A DNA stretch of 64,000 nucleotides. Origin: Lachnospira sp. (GTDB taxonomy: Bacteria > Bacillota > Clostridia > Lachnospirales > Lachnospiraceae). Under the pieces are notes generated by a model, which did no database searches, was not told the DNA's origin, and was given only the letters and a program-made list of their open reading frames with translations. The stretch is taken from positions 1-64,000 of the forward strand of contig JAGATQ010000027.1 in NCBI GenBank assembly GCA_017621205.1, in the 5' to 3' direction. Both the position numbers and the translations under genes were made by a program. This document shows positions 7,490 to 16,448 of the stretch, one piece after another (position 1 is the stretch's first letter; each line of letters starts with the position of its first letter).

Positions 7490-8644
7490 CTAGGATTTCG
7501 GTATCGTAATATGAATGGAAAAACCGTTATCTGTGTGGAAATTTATAATGCCATGCAGTGATTTTACACGTTCTCTCATATTGTTTAATCCGATACCTTC
7601 CTGATAAGTATACTCTTCTAATGTTTCTTTGGAAATAAAATTAGCGGTGTTTTTGTCGTCTCCATTGTCAGCATATACATATTTGTAAAAGGATGGATGT
7701 TCTATAATGGAAATGGTTACCATTGTAGCATTGGAATGCTTTATTGTGTTGTTTAAGGCTTCTTTTGTTATGGTAATAAAACAGTATTTGATTTCTTTGG
7801 AGACATAGTTTGAAATATCATAATCAAGCTTTACATCACAAAAATCAAAGGAGTTAATTAACTGCTGGATATTGTTTTCTAAATCAATGCTGTCGTTATG
7901 CAAATCGTGTACGCTATTTCGAATGCTGTCCATTGCTTGGTTTAGAGACTCTTTTAGGCTTTGATAGGGTTCGTTTAAGGTGTCGTCTTTGTTAATTGCA
8001 ATTAGTGCACCTACCTGTAAGATACTTCGGGAAAGTACATGGCCAATATTATCATGAATTTCTCTGGCAATCCGGTTACGTTCATTTAAAGTAGCAATAT
8101 TGATTTCATTATCCTGCTGCTTTAACAGATATTGATATTCGTGCTCTAAGCTTATCTTGTGTTCGTTAAAAGTATCCTGTAATCGGTTAATGTCCTTTTT
8201 GTCTTTTAAAATCGTCTGTGTTTTTTGCGATAAGGCGTAGGAAACCACAGCTTGTATTGCAAATAGGATTATGAGGAAGGTGAGTGTGTCAGTATCTGTG
8301 TGAAATTCTGTTGTGGCACTGGCAGATAGGCGTTGTTTTATCCATAAGTTTGCAATGGGAATCAGAAATATCATGCTGATGTATTTTGGAATTTGAGAGA
8401 GGCAATCGTATAAAATAATAGGTAAAAACAGGATGTACATAGGTACTGTGCAGGCTAGTATCGGGTTGAAGAGCAGGATAATAGAAAACCATATTTTATG
8501 TTTATCATAGGTATATGCGTTTAATAAGCAGGTAGATGCGACAGATAACAAAAACAGTACGACTGTCTGTGCGGTAATACCTAAATAAAATAAATAGATA
8601 AAGGAAAATAGGTATAAAATTATTTTGTCGCATAATGAAATCAT
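7490..8644 (-). CDS. NarL-type sensor histidine kinase
   Basis: This 384-aa protein has four or five N-terminal membrane segments (about 8-100, then 120-138) and a short coiled coil (145-185). The HisKA_3 dimerisation motif follows, with phospho-acceptor H197 in REIHDNIGH. The ATPase domain shows an N-box (TKEALNNTIKHS), a G1-like DNGDD and G2 EGIGLNNMRER. The kinase senses at or in the membrane because no large extracellular domain is present. It is transcribed ahead of the response regulator. A family-1 element lies between the two genes. Confidence 0.92.
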   Translation of the reverse strand: MISLCDKIILYLFSFIYLFYLGITAQTVVLFLLSVASTCLLNAYTYDKHKIWFSIILLFNPILACTVPMYILFLPIILYDCLSQIPKYISMIFLIPIANLWIKQRLSASATTEFHTDTDTLTFLIILFAIQAVVSYALSQKTQTILKDKKDINRLQDTFNEHKISLEHEYQYLLKQQDNEINIATLNERNRIAREIHDNIGHVLSRSILQVGALIAINKDDTLNEPYQSLKESLNQAMDSIRNSVHDLHNDSIDLENNIQQLINSFDFCDVKLDYDISNYVSKEIKYCFITITKEALNNTIKHSNATMVTISIIEHPSFYKYVYADNGDDKNTANFISKETLEEYTYQEGIGLNNMRERVKSLHGIINFHTDNGFSIHITIPKS

Positions 8645-8760
8645 GGTGGTAACCTTTCTGCTAAGCTGCTCCGGTTTTTTTTAAACAAAACTATTTTTGA
8701 TGGTATCTGTATGTATAGAATAACAAATTTGTGGGAGGGTGTATATAATAAATTCTTACA

Positions 8761-8798
8761 ATATGACATTTGTCATATAAGGTTGTGACATTGTTCAC
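8761..8798. promoter_or_regulatory. Tandem inverted repeats, candidate response-regulator sites
   Basis: ATATGACATTTGTCATAT (8761-8778) is a perfect palindrome with a 2-bp centre. A second related site, GTGACATTGTTCAC (8785-8798), follows 6 bp later. Both contain TGACAT with a facing TGTCA or TTCA. They lie between the divergent kinase and secreted-protein genes, upstream of the exporter cluster. Binding by the adjacent NarL-type regulator is inference. The rest of 8645-8892 shows nothing distinct. Confidence 0.5.
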
Positions 8799-8892
8799 TT
8801 CAATGGGAAATGGGAAAATGATAATATAAAACTTAAGTAAGTAGCTGTAATGTGTGTTGCAAAGGTTTGTCAAAGAAAGGGAGATGAGGATA

Positions 8893-9948
8893 ATGAAACA
8901 TGTAATTAAGGTAAGAATAGGGATTCTAACTTGTTTATTGCTGGTTTTGACTATGATAAGTGGAATTATAAGAGGGTATGCAGATACGCCTATAAATCCA
9001 GAACCACCCTTGCTACCGGCATGGAGTGGAATTGTTACGGTAAATTCCGAGGATGTATTTGTAACTGCTGATGATAGTGTGAATAAAACCTGCACCATTA
9101 CAGGATATACAGGAAATGAGGTTGTAACAACACTTTATATTCCTGAGAAAATCAGAGGGAACACGGTGGTAGCTGTGTCTGACCAAGTATTTCATTCCTG
9201 TTATTATCTGCGTAATTTGATTATCTATGGCAATGTGGAATTAAATGGAAATAGCAGCAGTATGTTTTATGTGACGCAGAAACCTACTATATGGGGAAAG
9301 AAGGGTACAAAACCAGAAACATTTGCCGCTAGTAATGGTCTTGTATTTCAGGCAATGGATGGTCCGGAGGAATTTAGTGCAAAAACCAATACCATATTAT
9401 TAGATCGGGCAGCTATCAAATGGAGTGCGGTGGATGGTGCCGTTTCCTATAAGTTATATAGAAGAAAAGGAAATGGAAAGTATACGCTTTGTGCTCTACT
9501 GGGGAATAATTCGGAGCCTTTTTCAAGTTCCAATCTGGAATTGGGGGCTACTTATACATTTAAAATGCATCCGGTATTTTACACATCAGATAACGAAGAG
9601 ATTGAGGGATTCGCTTCAAAGGAAGCTTCTATTACGATGAAGCTTGCAGAATTAAAAAAGCTACGTGCAAAAGGAATAAAGGGCGGTGTTCAGCTTAATT
9701 GGGAGAGAGATAAAGATGTAAGTGGATATGATATATATATGAAATCTCTTGCAAAGGGAGCTAAGGCAGATTATAAACGGATTAAAGTTGTAGGGAAGAA
9801 TAAAACGACTGGTTATCGTTGCAAAAAGCTTGTAAAAGGTACGAAGTATAGCTTTAAGGTGCGTTCCTTTAAAACACTGAATAAGGGTCAACACAAGGGT
9901 AAGAAGATATATAGTTCTTTTGTAACAGTTCATGCTAAGGTAAAGTAG
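8893..9948 (+). CDS. Secreted protein with LRR-like and Fn3-like regions
   Basis: This 351-aa protein has a clear signal peptide (basic MKHVIKVR, then a hydrophobic stretch to about residue 30). Residues about 60-120 resemble one BspA-type leucine-rich repeat (TLYIPEKIRGNTVVAVSDQ). The remainder holds two fibronectin type III-like units (WSAVDGAVSYKLYRR and LNWERDKDVSGYDIYMKS). ATG 8893 was chosen; ATG 8884 is possible but sits too close to its ribosome site. It ends 19 bp before the ATPase gene, so it is probably co-transcribed with the exporter and acts at the cell surface. Confidence 0.75.
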   Translation: MKHVIKVRIGILTCLLLVLTMISGIIRGYADTPINPEPPLLPAWSGIVTVNSEDVFVTADDSVNKTCTITGYTGNEVVTTLYIPEKIRGNTVVAVSDQVFHSCYYLRNLIIYGNVELNGNSSSMFYVTQKPTIWGKKGTKPETFAASNGLVFQAMDGPEEFSAKTNTILLDRAAIKWSAVDGAVSYKLYRRKGNGKYTLCALLGNNSEPFSSSNLELGATYTFKMHPVFYTSDNEEIEGFASKEASITMKLAELKKLRAKGIKGGVQLNWERDKDVSGYDIYMKSLAKGAKADYKRIKVVGKNKTTGYRCKKLVKGTKYSFKVRSFKTLNKGQHKGKKIYSSFVTVHAKVK

Positions 9949-9967
9949 AGGAGGAACGAACATAGAT

Positions 9968-10909
9968 ATGCAAACAGTAGTAAAAATTAATAATCTGGTA
10001 AAACGATATGGAGATTTGGTGGCTCTTGACCATTTTAATTTAGAAATTATGGAGGGGGAGATATTCGGGTTATTAGGACCGAACGGCTCCGGCAAGAGTA
10101 CAACGATTCATTGTCTTCTCTCCCTGCTGGAATATGATAAGGGAGATATCAAAGTATTTGGGGAGGAAATGAAGCCGGACAGCTATCATTTGAAAAAGGA
10201 TATTGGTATTATCATGCAGAATGTGGCGGTATTTGACAGGCTGACGGTGGAGGAAAATATTGATTATTTCTGTGGTCTTTATATCAAGGATAAAAAGAAG
10301 AAAAAAGAGCTGGTTCAGGAAGCAATTGATTTCGTGGAGCTGAATGATTTTAAAAAGTTTTATCCGAAGAAGCTGTCCGGTGGTCTGCTTAGAAGGTTGA
10401 ATATTGCCTGTGGAATTGCCCATAAGCCAAAGCTGATTATATTGGATGAGCCGACGGTGGCAGTTGACCCGCAGAGCCGTAACAATATTTTGGAGGGAAT
10501 CAAACGCCTGAATAAGGAGGGTGCCACTATCATCTATACGACCCATTATATGGAAGAAGTGGAGCAGATTTGTACCAGAATTGCAATTATGGATAAGGGC
10601 AAAAGTATTGCTGTGGGAACGAAGGAAGAATTGAAAAGTATGGTAAAAACCGGGGAGACGATACAGGTAGATGTGCCAAAGCTTATGGAGAACCAGCTTG
10701 AGCAGATAAGTAAGCTGCCCCATACAAAGAAGCTTAGTTATGAAAATGAGGTATTGCATGTTCAATACACGAAGGGAAAGCATAATCTGATACGTCTGCT
10801 GGATTATTTCCGGGAACAGGATATTGCATTTGGAAGAGTGACTTCGGAGCTGCCAACCTTAAATGATGTATTTCTTGAGATAACGGGAAAGGAATTAAGA
10901 GACCAATAG
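9968..10909 (+). CDS. ABC-2 type transporter ATPase
   Basis: This 313-aa ATPase of the CcmA/NatA/DrrA type has Walker A GPNGSGKST near residue 38, the signature-like LSGGLLRRLN, and Walker B IILDEPTVAVDPQSR. The usual Gln after LSGG is replaced (LSGGLLRR), a common variant in this class. The C-terminal extension (230-313) is typical of drug or antibiotic exporters. It is followed by two permease genes, but a 211-bp family-1 element begins at its stop codon and separates it from them. Confidence 0.92.
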   Translation: MQTVVKINNLVKRYGDLVALDHFNLEIMEGEIFGLLGPNGSGKSTTIHCLLSLLEYDKGDIKVFGEEMKPDSYHLKKDIGIIMQNVAVFDRLTVEENIDYFCGLYIKDKKKKKELVQEAIDFVELNDFKKFYPKKLSGGLLRRLNIACGIAHKPKLIILDEPTVAVDPQSRNNILEGIKRLNKEGATIIYTTHYMEEVEQICTRIAIMDKGKSIAVGTKEELKSMVKTGETIQVDVPKLMENQLEQISKLPHTKKLSYENEVLHVQYTKGKHNLIRLLDYFREQDIAFGRVTSELPTLNDVFLEITGKELRDQ

Positions 10910-11116
10910 TTATTTTCGAAATATAATTGAAATCTCTTAATGTTGTATCAAACATACAATCTAACGCAGGCACGCTTTCGCTACTTGTCGCTCGTAGCGG
11001 TGCATAGCATGCCAAAATACGGCATGCAAGCACCGACGGCTCCAAAGTGCACTGCTTATAGATTATATGTTTGATACAACTTTGCCAAGGTTATCAATTA
11101 TTTCGATAATAACTAT
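10906..11116 (+). repeat. Family-1 branched palindromic element, copy B
   Basis: Outer arms 10906-10922 and 11100-11116 pair at 16 of 17 positions. Inner arms 10942-10963 and 11059-11080 pair over 22 bp with one G-U. The 90-bp core is 10966-11055. Its main stem is CGGTGC/GCACCG with GCATGCC/GGCATGC around AAAATAC, differing from copy A by matched changes on both strands. A second hairpin GCTAC/GTAGC is perfect here. The left arm includes the stop codon of the ATPase gene. The core is in the same direction as the genes. Confidence 0.88.
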
Positions 11117-11144
11117 CGGAGAAATAAGGAGGTTAAAAAGAAAA

Positions 11145-12266
11145 ATGAATTTATTTTTTTATCAGTTAAAAAATATTTTAAAGACGAAAGAAATCATATT
11201 TTGGACACTGGCTTTTCCGTTGCTGCTTGGAACCTTGTTTTATGTAAGCTTTGGAACGGCTGATACAGATGACCGGTTTAGCAAAATTCCGGTGGGTGTT
11301 GTCTGGAATCAGGAGGATGAGTATTTTTCCATGATACTTGAGGAGCTTGAGGGAGAGCTGTTTGTTACAACCGAGTATAAGGAGAAGGAGGCAGTTAAGG
11401 CATTAAGGGAGGAGAAGATAGATGCGTATATTGTAGTGGATGACACGGTTTCCATGAAGGTGATGGAGTCAACGGTAGAGGCGAGTATTGTAGAGACCTT
11501 TTTAGAGGAATATCTAAGTACTAAGAGTGCGATGGAAACAATTTTTAAGGAGCATCCGGAAAAAATAAAGGAGCTTGCGCAGATGATGGCTTCTGGCAGT
11601 CAGGATAGTGTATCGATAAAGGGGGATACACAAGATATGGAGGATTACAATCCCTATCTCACCTTTTTCTTCGCACTGGTTGCTATGACCTGCTTGTTTG
11701 GAAGTTTCATAAGCCAGGGAGTGATATCGGAGCTACAGGCAGACCAGACTGCTGTAGGGGCTAGAAAAAATATTGCACCATTAAGTAAAATGAAGCTGCT
11801 GATTATAGATATTTTAACGACATGGCTTGTCTCGTTTGTGGAAATCTTAATTGTACTTTTTTATTTGGTGGAAATCCTAAAGCTTAACTTTGGTGCAAAT
11901 TTACGTTATATGTTGATTCTGGCGGTTGTAGGCAGTTATTTCGGAATTAGCTTTGGCATCTTTGTTGCTATTTTTGTAAAGGGAGATTTTGGAGCAAAAA
12001 ATGGATTTTTGGTAGCAGTTAGTTTGTCTTTATGCTTTTTGGGTGGATTGATGATGGCAAATATGATTGATATTGTGGAGCATCATATCCCAATCCTGAA
12101 CCGTATCAATCCTGCCGCCTTAATGGTGCATGCGTTTCAAAGCTTGCAGGTTTATAAAACAACGGATATTTTTTACCGTAATTTATTTATTATATTTGTT
12201 ATTGCACTGGTAATGAATATTGCGAGTCTGTGGATTTTAAGGAGGAAAAAATATGCAAGTCTTTAA
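11145..12266 (+). CDS. ABC-2 type transporter permease
   Basis: This 373-aa protein has the ABC-2 layout: one N-terminal membrane segment (EIIFWTLAFPLLLGTLFYVS), a large extracellular domain of about 150 residues, then five C-terminal segments from about residue 180. The start is ATG 11145, with AAGGAGG upstream. The preceding in-frame ATG lies inside the repeat element and was rejected. The last 14 nt overlap the next permease gene. It probably forms a heterodimeric channel with that protein, energised by the ATPase at 9968. Confidence 0.88.
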   Translation: MNLFFYQLKNILKTKEIIFWTLAFPLLLGTLFYVSFGTADTDDRFSKIPVGVVWNQEDEYFSMILEELEGELFVTTEYKEKEAVKALREEKIDAYIVVDDTVSMKVMESTVEASIVETFLEEYLSTKSAMETIFKEHPEKIKELAQMMASGSQDSVSIKGDTQDMEDYNPYLTFFFALVAMTCLFGSFISQGVISELQADQTAVGARKNIAPLSKMKLLIIDILTTWLVSFVEILIVLFYLVEILKLNFGANLRYMLILAVVGSYFGISFGIFVAIFVKGDFGAKNGFLVAVSLSLCFLGGLMMANMIDIVEHHIPILNRINPAALMVHAFQSLQVYKTTDIFYRNLFIIFVIALVMNIASLWILRRKKYASL

Positions 12267-13425
12267 CACCTATTTTCGGCTGGTTCAGCGAAAAAAACGT
12301 TTGATATTGATGTATATTATCATCTTTACCGCAATTGCAGTAGTGATGATGAAGGTTAGTACGCAGGATGAAAATTTAGAAAAATATACGAGACGGAGTG
12401 TTAAAATTTCTGTGATAGACCGGGATAAGAGCAGCTTGTCTAAAAGTCTTAAAGCGTATCTGACAGACCAAAATGAAATGGTAAGTATCCCGGATAAGGA
12501 GAAGCGGATTAAGGATGAATTATATTGGAGAAATGTAGAATATGTGCTGATTATCCCAGAGAATTTTCAACAGCTTTTAGAAGAGGGGCAGAAGGTAGAT
12601 GTTATTTCTAAAAAAATTGATGATGCAGTAAATGCAGTTTATGTAGATGAGGAAATTAAGCTTTTTATGTCGCTGTTTTCACTCTATCAAAGTGCGGATT
12701 ATTCTGTGGAGGATGCTATAGGACATGTGGAAAAAGATGTGGCACATGAGGTATTAGTAAATACGGTAACGAAAGAGGATGGAGAAAGTGCATTTAAGGT
12801 GGCAAATGAAGGTCAATACTATTTTCAATATGTTCCTTATGTATTAGTCAGTGTATGTATTCTGGCGATTAGCTGTATTCTAGCTATGTTTTATCAGGAG
12901 GATGTAAGAAAGAGATGTATCTGTTCTTCCATGAAGCTAAAGGATCAGAATCAGCAATTGGTTTTAGCCAGCCTGTTATTTAGCTTTGGAGTTACGATAT
13001 TGTTCATTATTATTGGAATTGTGGTTACCAAGGGGGAGCTTTTAGGGCAGATAAACCTGTTGTTTTATTCGATTAATGCATTGGCATTTATGTTTGTTTC
13101 GATTGCATTGGCATTTATGCTTGCCAACCTGTTTCATTCCGAGACGGCGTTAAACGGTTGTAGTAATGTATTTAGCCTGGGCTTTTGTTTTCTTGGAGGT
13201 ATCTTTGTTCCTTTGTGGGTTATGCCAGACAGCGTTGTGACGTTTGCTCATTTTGTACCAACCTATTGGTATGTGCAGGCGAATGATGCAGTCAGCTATA
13301 TGACGAGGGTAACGTCTCCTTTCTTAAAAGAGTTCTTTTTGAATGTAGGAGTGCAGATGTGTTTTGCCGTTGCATTGCTTAGTATTGGCTTGGTGGTAAG
13401 TAAGAAGAGGAGAGTGTTTTCATAG
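12253..13425 (+). CDS. ABC-2 type transporter permease
   Basis: This 390-aa protein has the same fold as its neighbour: one membrane segment at about 17-35, an extracellular domain to about residue 185, and five or six C-terminal segments. It starts inside the end of the previous gene at AAGGAGGAAAAAATATG, so the pair is translationally coupled. Together with the ATPase, secreted protein and two-component system it forms a signal-responsive exporter cluster. The substrate is unknown. Confidence 0.88.
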   Translation: MQVFNTYFRLVQRKKRLILMYIIIFTAIAVVMMKVSTQDENLEKYTRRSVKISVIDRDKSSLSKSLKAYLTDQNEMVSIPDKEKRIKDELYWRNVEYVLIIPENFQQLLEEGQKVDVISKKIDDAVNAVYVDEEIKLFMSLFSLYQSADYSVEDAIGHVEKDVAHEVLVNTVTKEDGESAFKVANEGQYYFQYVPYVLVSVCILAISCILAMFYQEDVRKRCICSSMKLKDQNQQLVLASLLFSFGVTILFIIIGIVVTKGELLGQINLLFYSINALAFMFVSIALAFMLANLFHSETALNGCSNVFSLGFCFLGGIFVPLWVMPDSVVTFAHFVPTYWYVQANDAVSYMTRVTSPFLKEFFLNVGVQMCFAVALLSIGLVVSKKRRVFS

Positions 13426-13430
13426 TTAAT

Positions 13431-13464
13431 AGGAGGAGGCAATTATGCCTCCTCCTGTTTTTTT
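13431..13464 (+). terminator. Terminator of the exporter operon
   Basis: AGGAGGAGGCA and TGCCTCCTCCT form a perfect 11-bp stem with a 4-nt loop followed by GTTTTTTT. The right arm is made from the last codons of the convergent GntR gene, so coding and terminator sequence overlap. Confidence 0.9.
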
Positions 13465-14126
13465 AAATTTTTAATAACGATGGTTTCCTGATTATAGATG
13501 TGGGTACGCATAATGCGGGAGGCGGCTTCCTTGTCGCCATGTAAAATGGTTTCTACAATCTGGCGGTGTTCTTTTACTAATACTTCATGATAATCAAAGT
13601 CCTTGATATACTCAATCCGGTAACGGTAAATCTGTTCCCGGAGGTTGTTAATAATCTGAAGCAGCCGTTTGTTTTTGGTTGCTTTAAAGATTACGTCATG
13701 GAATTCCACATCCCGTTCTGCAATCAGCTTGAGATTTTTTTCTTCGATGGCATCCTCAAATGCCTTTAGAGCAAGCTTAAGCTCCTGAATCTCTTCGTCA
13801 TCAATTCGTTCACAGGCAAGGGAAGCAGCAAATTCCTCTAAATGGCAGCGTACCTCCAGGACATCCTTTAAATCGCTGACGGTAATGCGTGCGACGGCAG
13901 CTCCCTTTCTTGGAATCATAATGACAAGCCCCTCCAGCTCCAGTTTCCGGATGGCCTCTCTGACAGGCGTTCGGCTGACACCGAGACGCTTGGCAAGACT
14001 AATCTCCATCAGTCGTTCTCCCGGCATAAATTCTCCTGTTAGAATTGCCTGTCTGAGTGTCTTAAACACAACATCCCGCAGGGGCAGATATTCATCCACA
14101 TTCATTTTCAGACTATCCTCTAGCAT
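13443..14126 (-). CDS. GntR-family regulator (FadR/FCD subfamily)
   Basis: This 227-aa protein has an N-terminal winged helix (LAKRLGVSRTPVREAIRKLE, about 49-68) and a C-terminal all-helical FCD ligand domain. The domain carries metal-binding histidines in EFHDVI, KEHRQI and MRTHI. FCD regulators usually sense organic acids or sugar acids. The start ATG has GGAGG 7 nt upstream. It lies 15 nt downstream of ispE on the same strand and is probably in its operon, a frequent pairing in Clostridia (inference). The target is unknown. Confidence 0.92.
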   Translation of the reverse strand: MLEDSLKMNVDEYLPLRDVVFKTLRQAILTGEFMPGERLMEISLAKRLGVSRTPVREAIRKLELEGLVIMIPRKGAAVARITVSDLKDVLEVRCHLEEFAASLACERIDDEEIQELKLALKAFEDAIEEKNLKLIAERDVEFHDVIFKATKNKRLLQIINNLREQIYRYRIEYIKDFDYHEVLVKEHRQIVETILHGDKEAASRIMRTHIYNQETIVIKNLKKQEEA

Positions 14127-14141
14127 GGCATGTCCTCCCTA

Positions 14142-15023
14142 TTAATTGGTTTTTTTGTAAACATTGTATGGCTCTACGGTGTAGACCTGTTTTGCAAGCC
14201 CGCTCTGATATATCGTATCGTTTGCCTTGACTGCCAGCTCTTTATCCGTGAAAATACCAAACACGGTAGGTCCGCTGCCACTCATTAATGCGTTTTCTGC
14301 TCCTGCCTCAAGCATCATGGTTTTAATATCCTTTATAACCGGATATTCATGAATTGTTACTGTCTCCAATACATTCTCCATGGTTGCTGTTATGCCCTTT
14401 AAATGATGATTTTTTAATGCTTCTATCATTGCAGATATATTGGGGTGATGCTCAAGGTTTGGCAAATCAAGGTGTTCATAAACATATTTTGTAGAAACAC
14501 TGATTGGCGGTTTTGCTATCACAATATAGCAGTCAGGCATGGGGGGGAGTGGAGTTAATATTTCGCCAATGCCCTCCGATAGTGCTGTTCCCCGCATAAT
14601 GCAGTAGGGAACATCCGCTCCGAGCTTTACCCCTCGTTCCATCAGTTCCTTGCGGCTTAAATTAAGCCCAAACATCCGGTTCATACCAAAGAGTGCTGCT
14701 GCACAGTCAGAGCTTCCTCCTGCCATTCCGGCAGCTACCGGAATATGCTTGTCTAAATGAATCCGGATGCCCTCCTTAATCTGAAATTCCTCTTTTAGTT
14801 GTCTCACTACTTTATAGACGAGATTATTCTCATCAACCGGCAAAAATTTCAGATTCGTTGTTAGCTCAATGGTATCTTCCTGCTGCTTTTCAAAGTGCAG
14901 CCGGTCAAATAGCTTCACTGTCTGCATAATCATGCTGACCTCATGATAACCATCCTCCCGTTTTCTCACTACATCCAGTCCTAGATTTACCTTTGCGTAA
15001 GCTCGTAAATTCAATTCTTCCAT
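14142..15023 (-). CDS. ispE: 4-diphosphocytidyl-2-C-methyl-D-erythritol kinase
   Basis: This 293-aa GHMP kinase phosphorylates CDP-methylerythritol in the non-mevalonate isoprenoid pathway. The N-terminal AYAKVNLGLDV and the ATP-binding glycine loop PVAAGMAGGSSDCAAAL are diagnostic, and the C-terminal GSGPTVFGIF motif is present. The start is ATG 15023, preceded by AGGAGG. An upstream in-frame ATG at 15077 would add residues unlike the family. The GntR regulator gene follows. Confidence 0.96.
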   Translation of the reverse strand: MEELNLRAYAKVNLGLDVVRKREDGYHEVSMIMQTVKLFDRLHFEKQQEDTIELTTNLKFLPVDENNLVYKVVRQLKEEFQIKEGIRIHLDKHIPVAAGMAGGSSDCAAALFGMNRMFGLNLSRKELMERGVKLGADVPYCIMRGTALSEGIGEILTPLPPMPDCYIVIAKPPISVSTKYVYEHLDLPNLEHHPNISAMIEALKNHHLKGITATMENVLETVTIHEYPVIKDIKTMMLEAGAENALMSGSGPTVFGIFTDKELAVKANDTIYQSGLAKQVYTVEPYNVYKKTN

Positions 15024-15186
15024 GATATCCTCCTGCATGTATGCAAAATGCTCTTGGTGTTTCTTGTATACAATCAAATTTTATTTATTATAACAAATTA
15101 TGTTAAAAAAGTGTATCAAAAAAACGGATAAATGCTTAATTATTTGTAAACAAATCATGAACAAATTATTAAGTGGGGAAAACTTG

Positions 15187-15214
15187 TTGACAAATCAACA
15201 TCTTGTGATATACT
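15187..15214 (+). promoter_or_regulatory. Promoter of the fatty acid synthesis operon
   Basis: TTGACA (15187-15192) and TATACT (15209-15214) are 16 bp apart. A short inverted repeat TGTTGA/TCAACA spans the -35 box. The remainder of 15024-15324 is AT-rich leader with nothing further that I can name. Confidence 0.8.
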
Positions 15215-15228
15215 TTGGATATCAAACT
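15212..15228. promoter_or_regulatory. FabT-like operator
   Basis: ACTTTGGATATCAAACT fits the FabT site pattern TTTG-N5-CAAA known from streptococci and overlaps the -10 box. A MarR-type regulator gene lies at the end of this operon (26088-26537). Control of the operon by that protein is inference. Confidence 0.6.
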
Positions 15229-15324
15229 ATTTTGCTTTTAAATCATTTTATACATAAATTGTTTTGAACGATAGTTTTTGGTGTAGGGATACTAATTAAT
15301 GAAAGAGAATAATGGAGAATCAAA

Positions 15325-16332
15325 ATGTTTGGAAAAATTATTGGAACAGGCTCTTATGTACCGGAACGTGTTGTGACAAATACTTGTTTGGAGCAGTATG
15401 TGGATACGAATGATGAGTGGATTCGGGAGAGAACGGGAATTGCCAGAAGACATGTGATGGAGCAGGAAACGACAAAGGATATGGCAGTTCTGGCAGCAAA
15501 ACGGGCGCTTGAAATGGCAGCGGTTGCACCGGAGGAGATTGATATGATAATTGTTTCTACCTTGTCCTCGGATATCGCGCTGCCTAGTACCGCTTGTTAT
15601 GTACAGGACAAGCTGAACGCAAAAAATGCAGTTTGTTTTGATTTAAATGCGGCATGTACGGGATTTATTCTGGCATATAATACGGTGCAGACCTATATGG
15701 CAGCAGGCTTTTGCAAGACAGCACTGATTATTGGAGCGGAAGGGCTTTCTAAGCTGGTAGACTGGAGTGACAGAGGAACCTGTATTTTATTTGCCGATGG
15801 AGCAGGAGCTGCGATTGTCCGGGCGGATGAGACTGCGGTTTTTGATACAGTAATGCATGCGGATGGAGGGCAGGGAGATGCTCTTACGATGAAGACAGGT
15901 TTTGCTGAACGTGTCCGGGGTATTGATGTGGAACCGGGTGTGGAGGTTTTGGAAGCAAACCAGAATATTCTTAATGAGAAGGATACTTACATAGGAATGG
16001 ACGGACAGGCGGTGTTTCGCTTTGCTGTAAAACAGGTACCGACGTGCATTTTGGAACTGATGGAGAAATGTGGTATTAAGGAAGAGGATATTGACCTCTT
16101 TTTATTGCATCAGGCAAATGAACGGATTGTAAAGTCTATTGTTAAGCGGATTAAGACGAGCATGGATAAGGTACCGATGAATTTACAGGAGTATGGCAAT
16201 ACCTCTTCTGCGAGTGTGCCGATTTTGTTAGATGAGATGGTGAGGCAGGAGAAATTAAAGAAGGGTGACAGAGTGATAATGGCGGGCTTTGGAGCCGGTC
16301 TGACCTGGTGTGCAAGCTATCTGGAGTTTTAG
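15325..16332 (+). CDS. fabH: 3-oxoacyl-ACP synthase III
   Basis: This 335-aa condensing enzyme starts fatty acid synthesis by joining acetyl-CoA or a branched acyl-CoA to malonyl-ACP. The catalytic triad is C111 (NAACTGF), H262 (LHQANERI) and N292 (GNTSSASVP). The start ATG has GGAG at 15313. It is the first gene of the fab operon, about 95 bp after the promoter. Substrate preference (straight or branched chain) cannot be told from the sequence. Confidence 0.97.
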   Translation: MFGKIIGTGSYVPERVVTNTCLEQYVDTNDEWIRERTGIARRHVMEQETTKDMAVLAAKRALEMAAVAPEEIDMIIVSTLSSDIALPSTACYVQDKLNAKNAVCFDLNAACTGFILAYNTVQTYMAAGFCKTALIIGAEGLSKLVDWSDRGTCILFADGAGAAIVRADETAVFDTVMHADGGQGDALTMKTGFAERVRGIDVEPGVEVLEANQNILNEKDTYIGMDGQAVFRFAVKQVPTCILELMEKCGIKEEDIDLFLLHQANERIVKSIVKRIKTSMDKVPMNLQEYGNTSSASVPILLDEMVRQEKLKKGDRVIMAGFGAGLTWCASYLEF

Positions 16333-16354
16333 GGAGGCATAACAGAACATATTG

Positions 16355-16379
16355 GTAATTGCCGGCAGTGCCGGATTAC
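16355..16379 (+). other. Small hairpin between fabH and acpP
   Basis: GTAAT..CCGG and CCGG.ATTAC pair around a 5-nt loop, with a 2-nt bulge. There is no T-run, so it is not a clear terminator. It could adjust processing or dosage of the abundant acpP message. Confidence 0.35.
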
Positions 16380-16448
16380 ATAGAACCGCCCTGTGAAAAG
16401 CTTCAGGGTATCAATAAAAACGTTTTATGAAAAGAAAGGAAGGACATT

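Noticed and set aside
10734..11045. Reading frame on the minus strand across element B with a near-identical one across element C (20573-20782)
   Set aside because: The shared peptide comes from the conserved core, has no ribosome site and runs into the gene on the other strand. The matched stem changes show selection on folding, not on protein.
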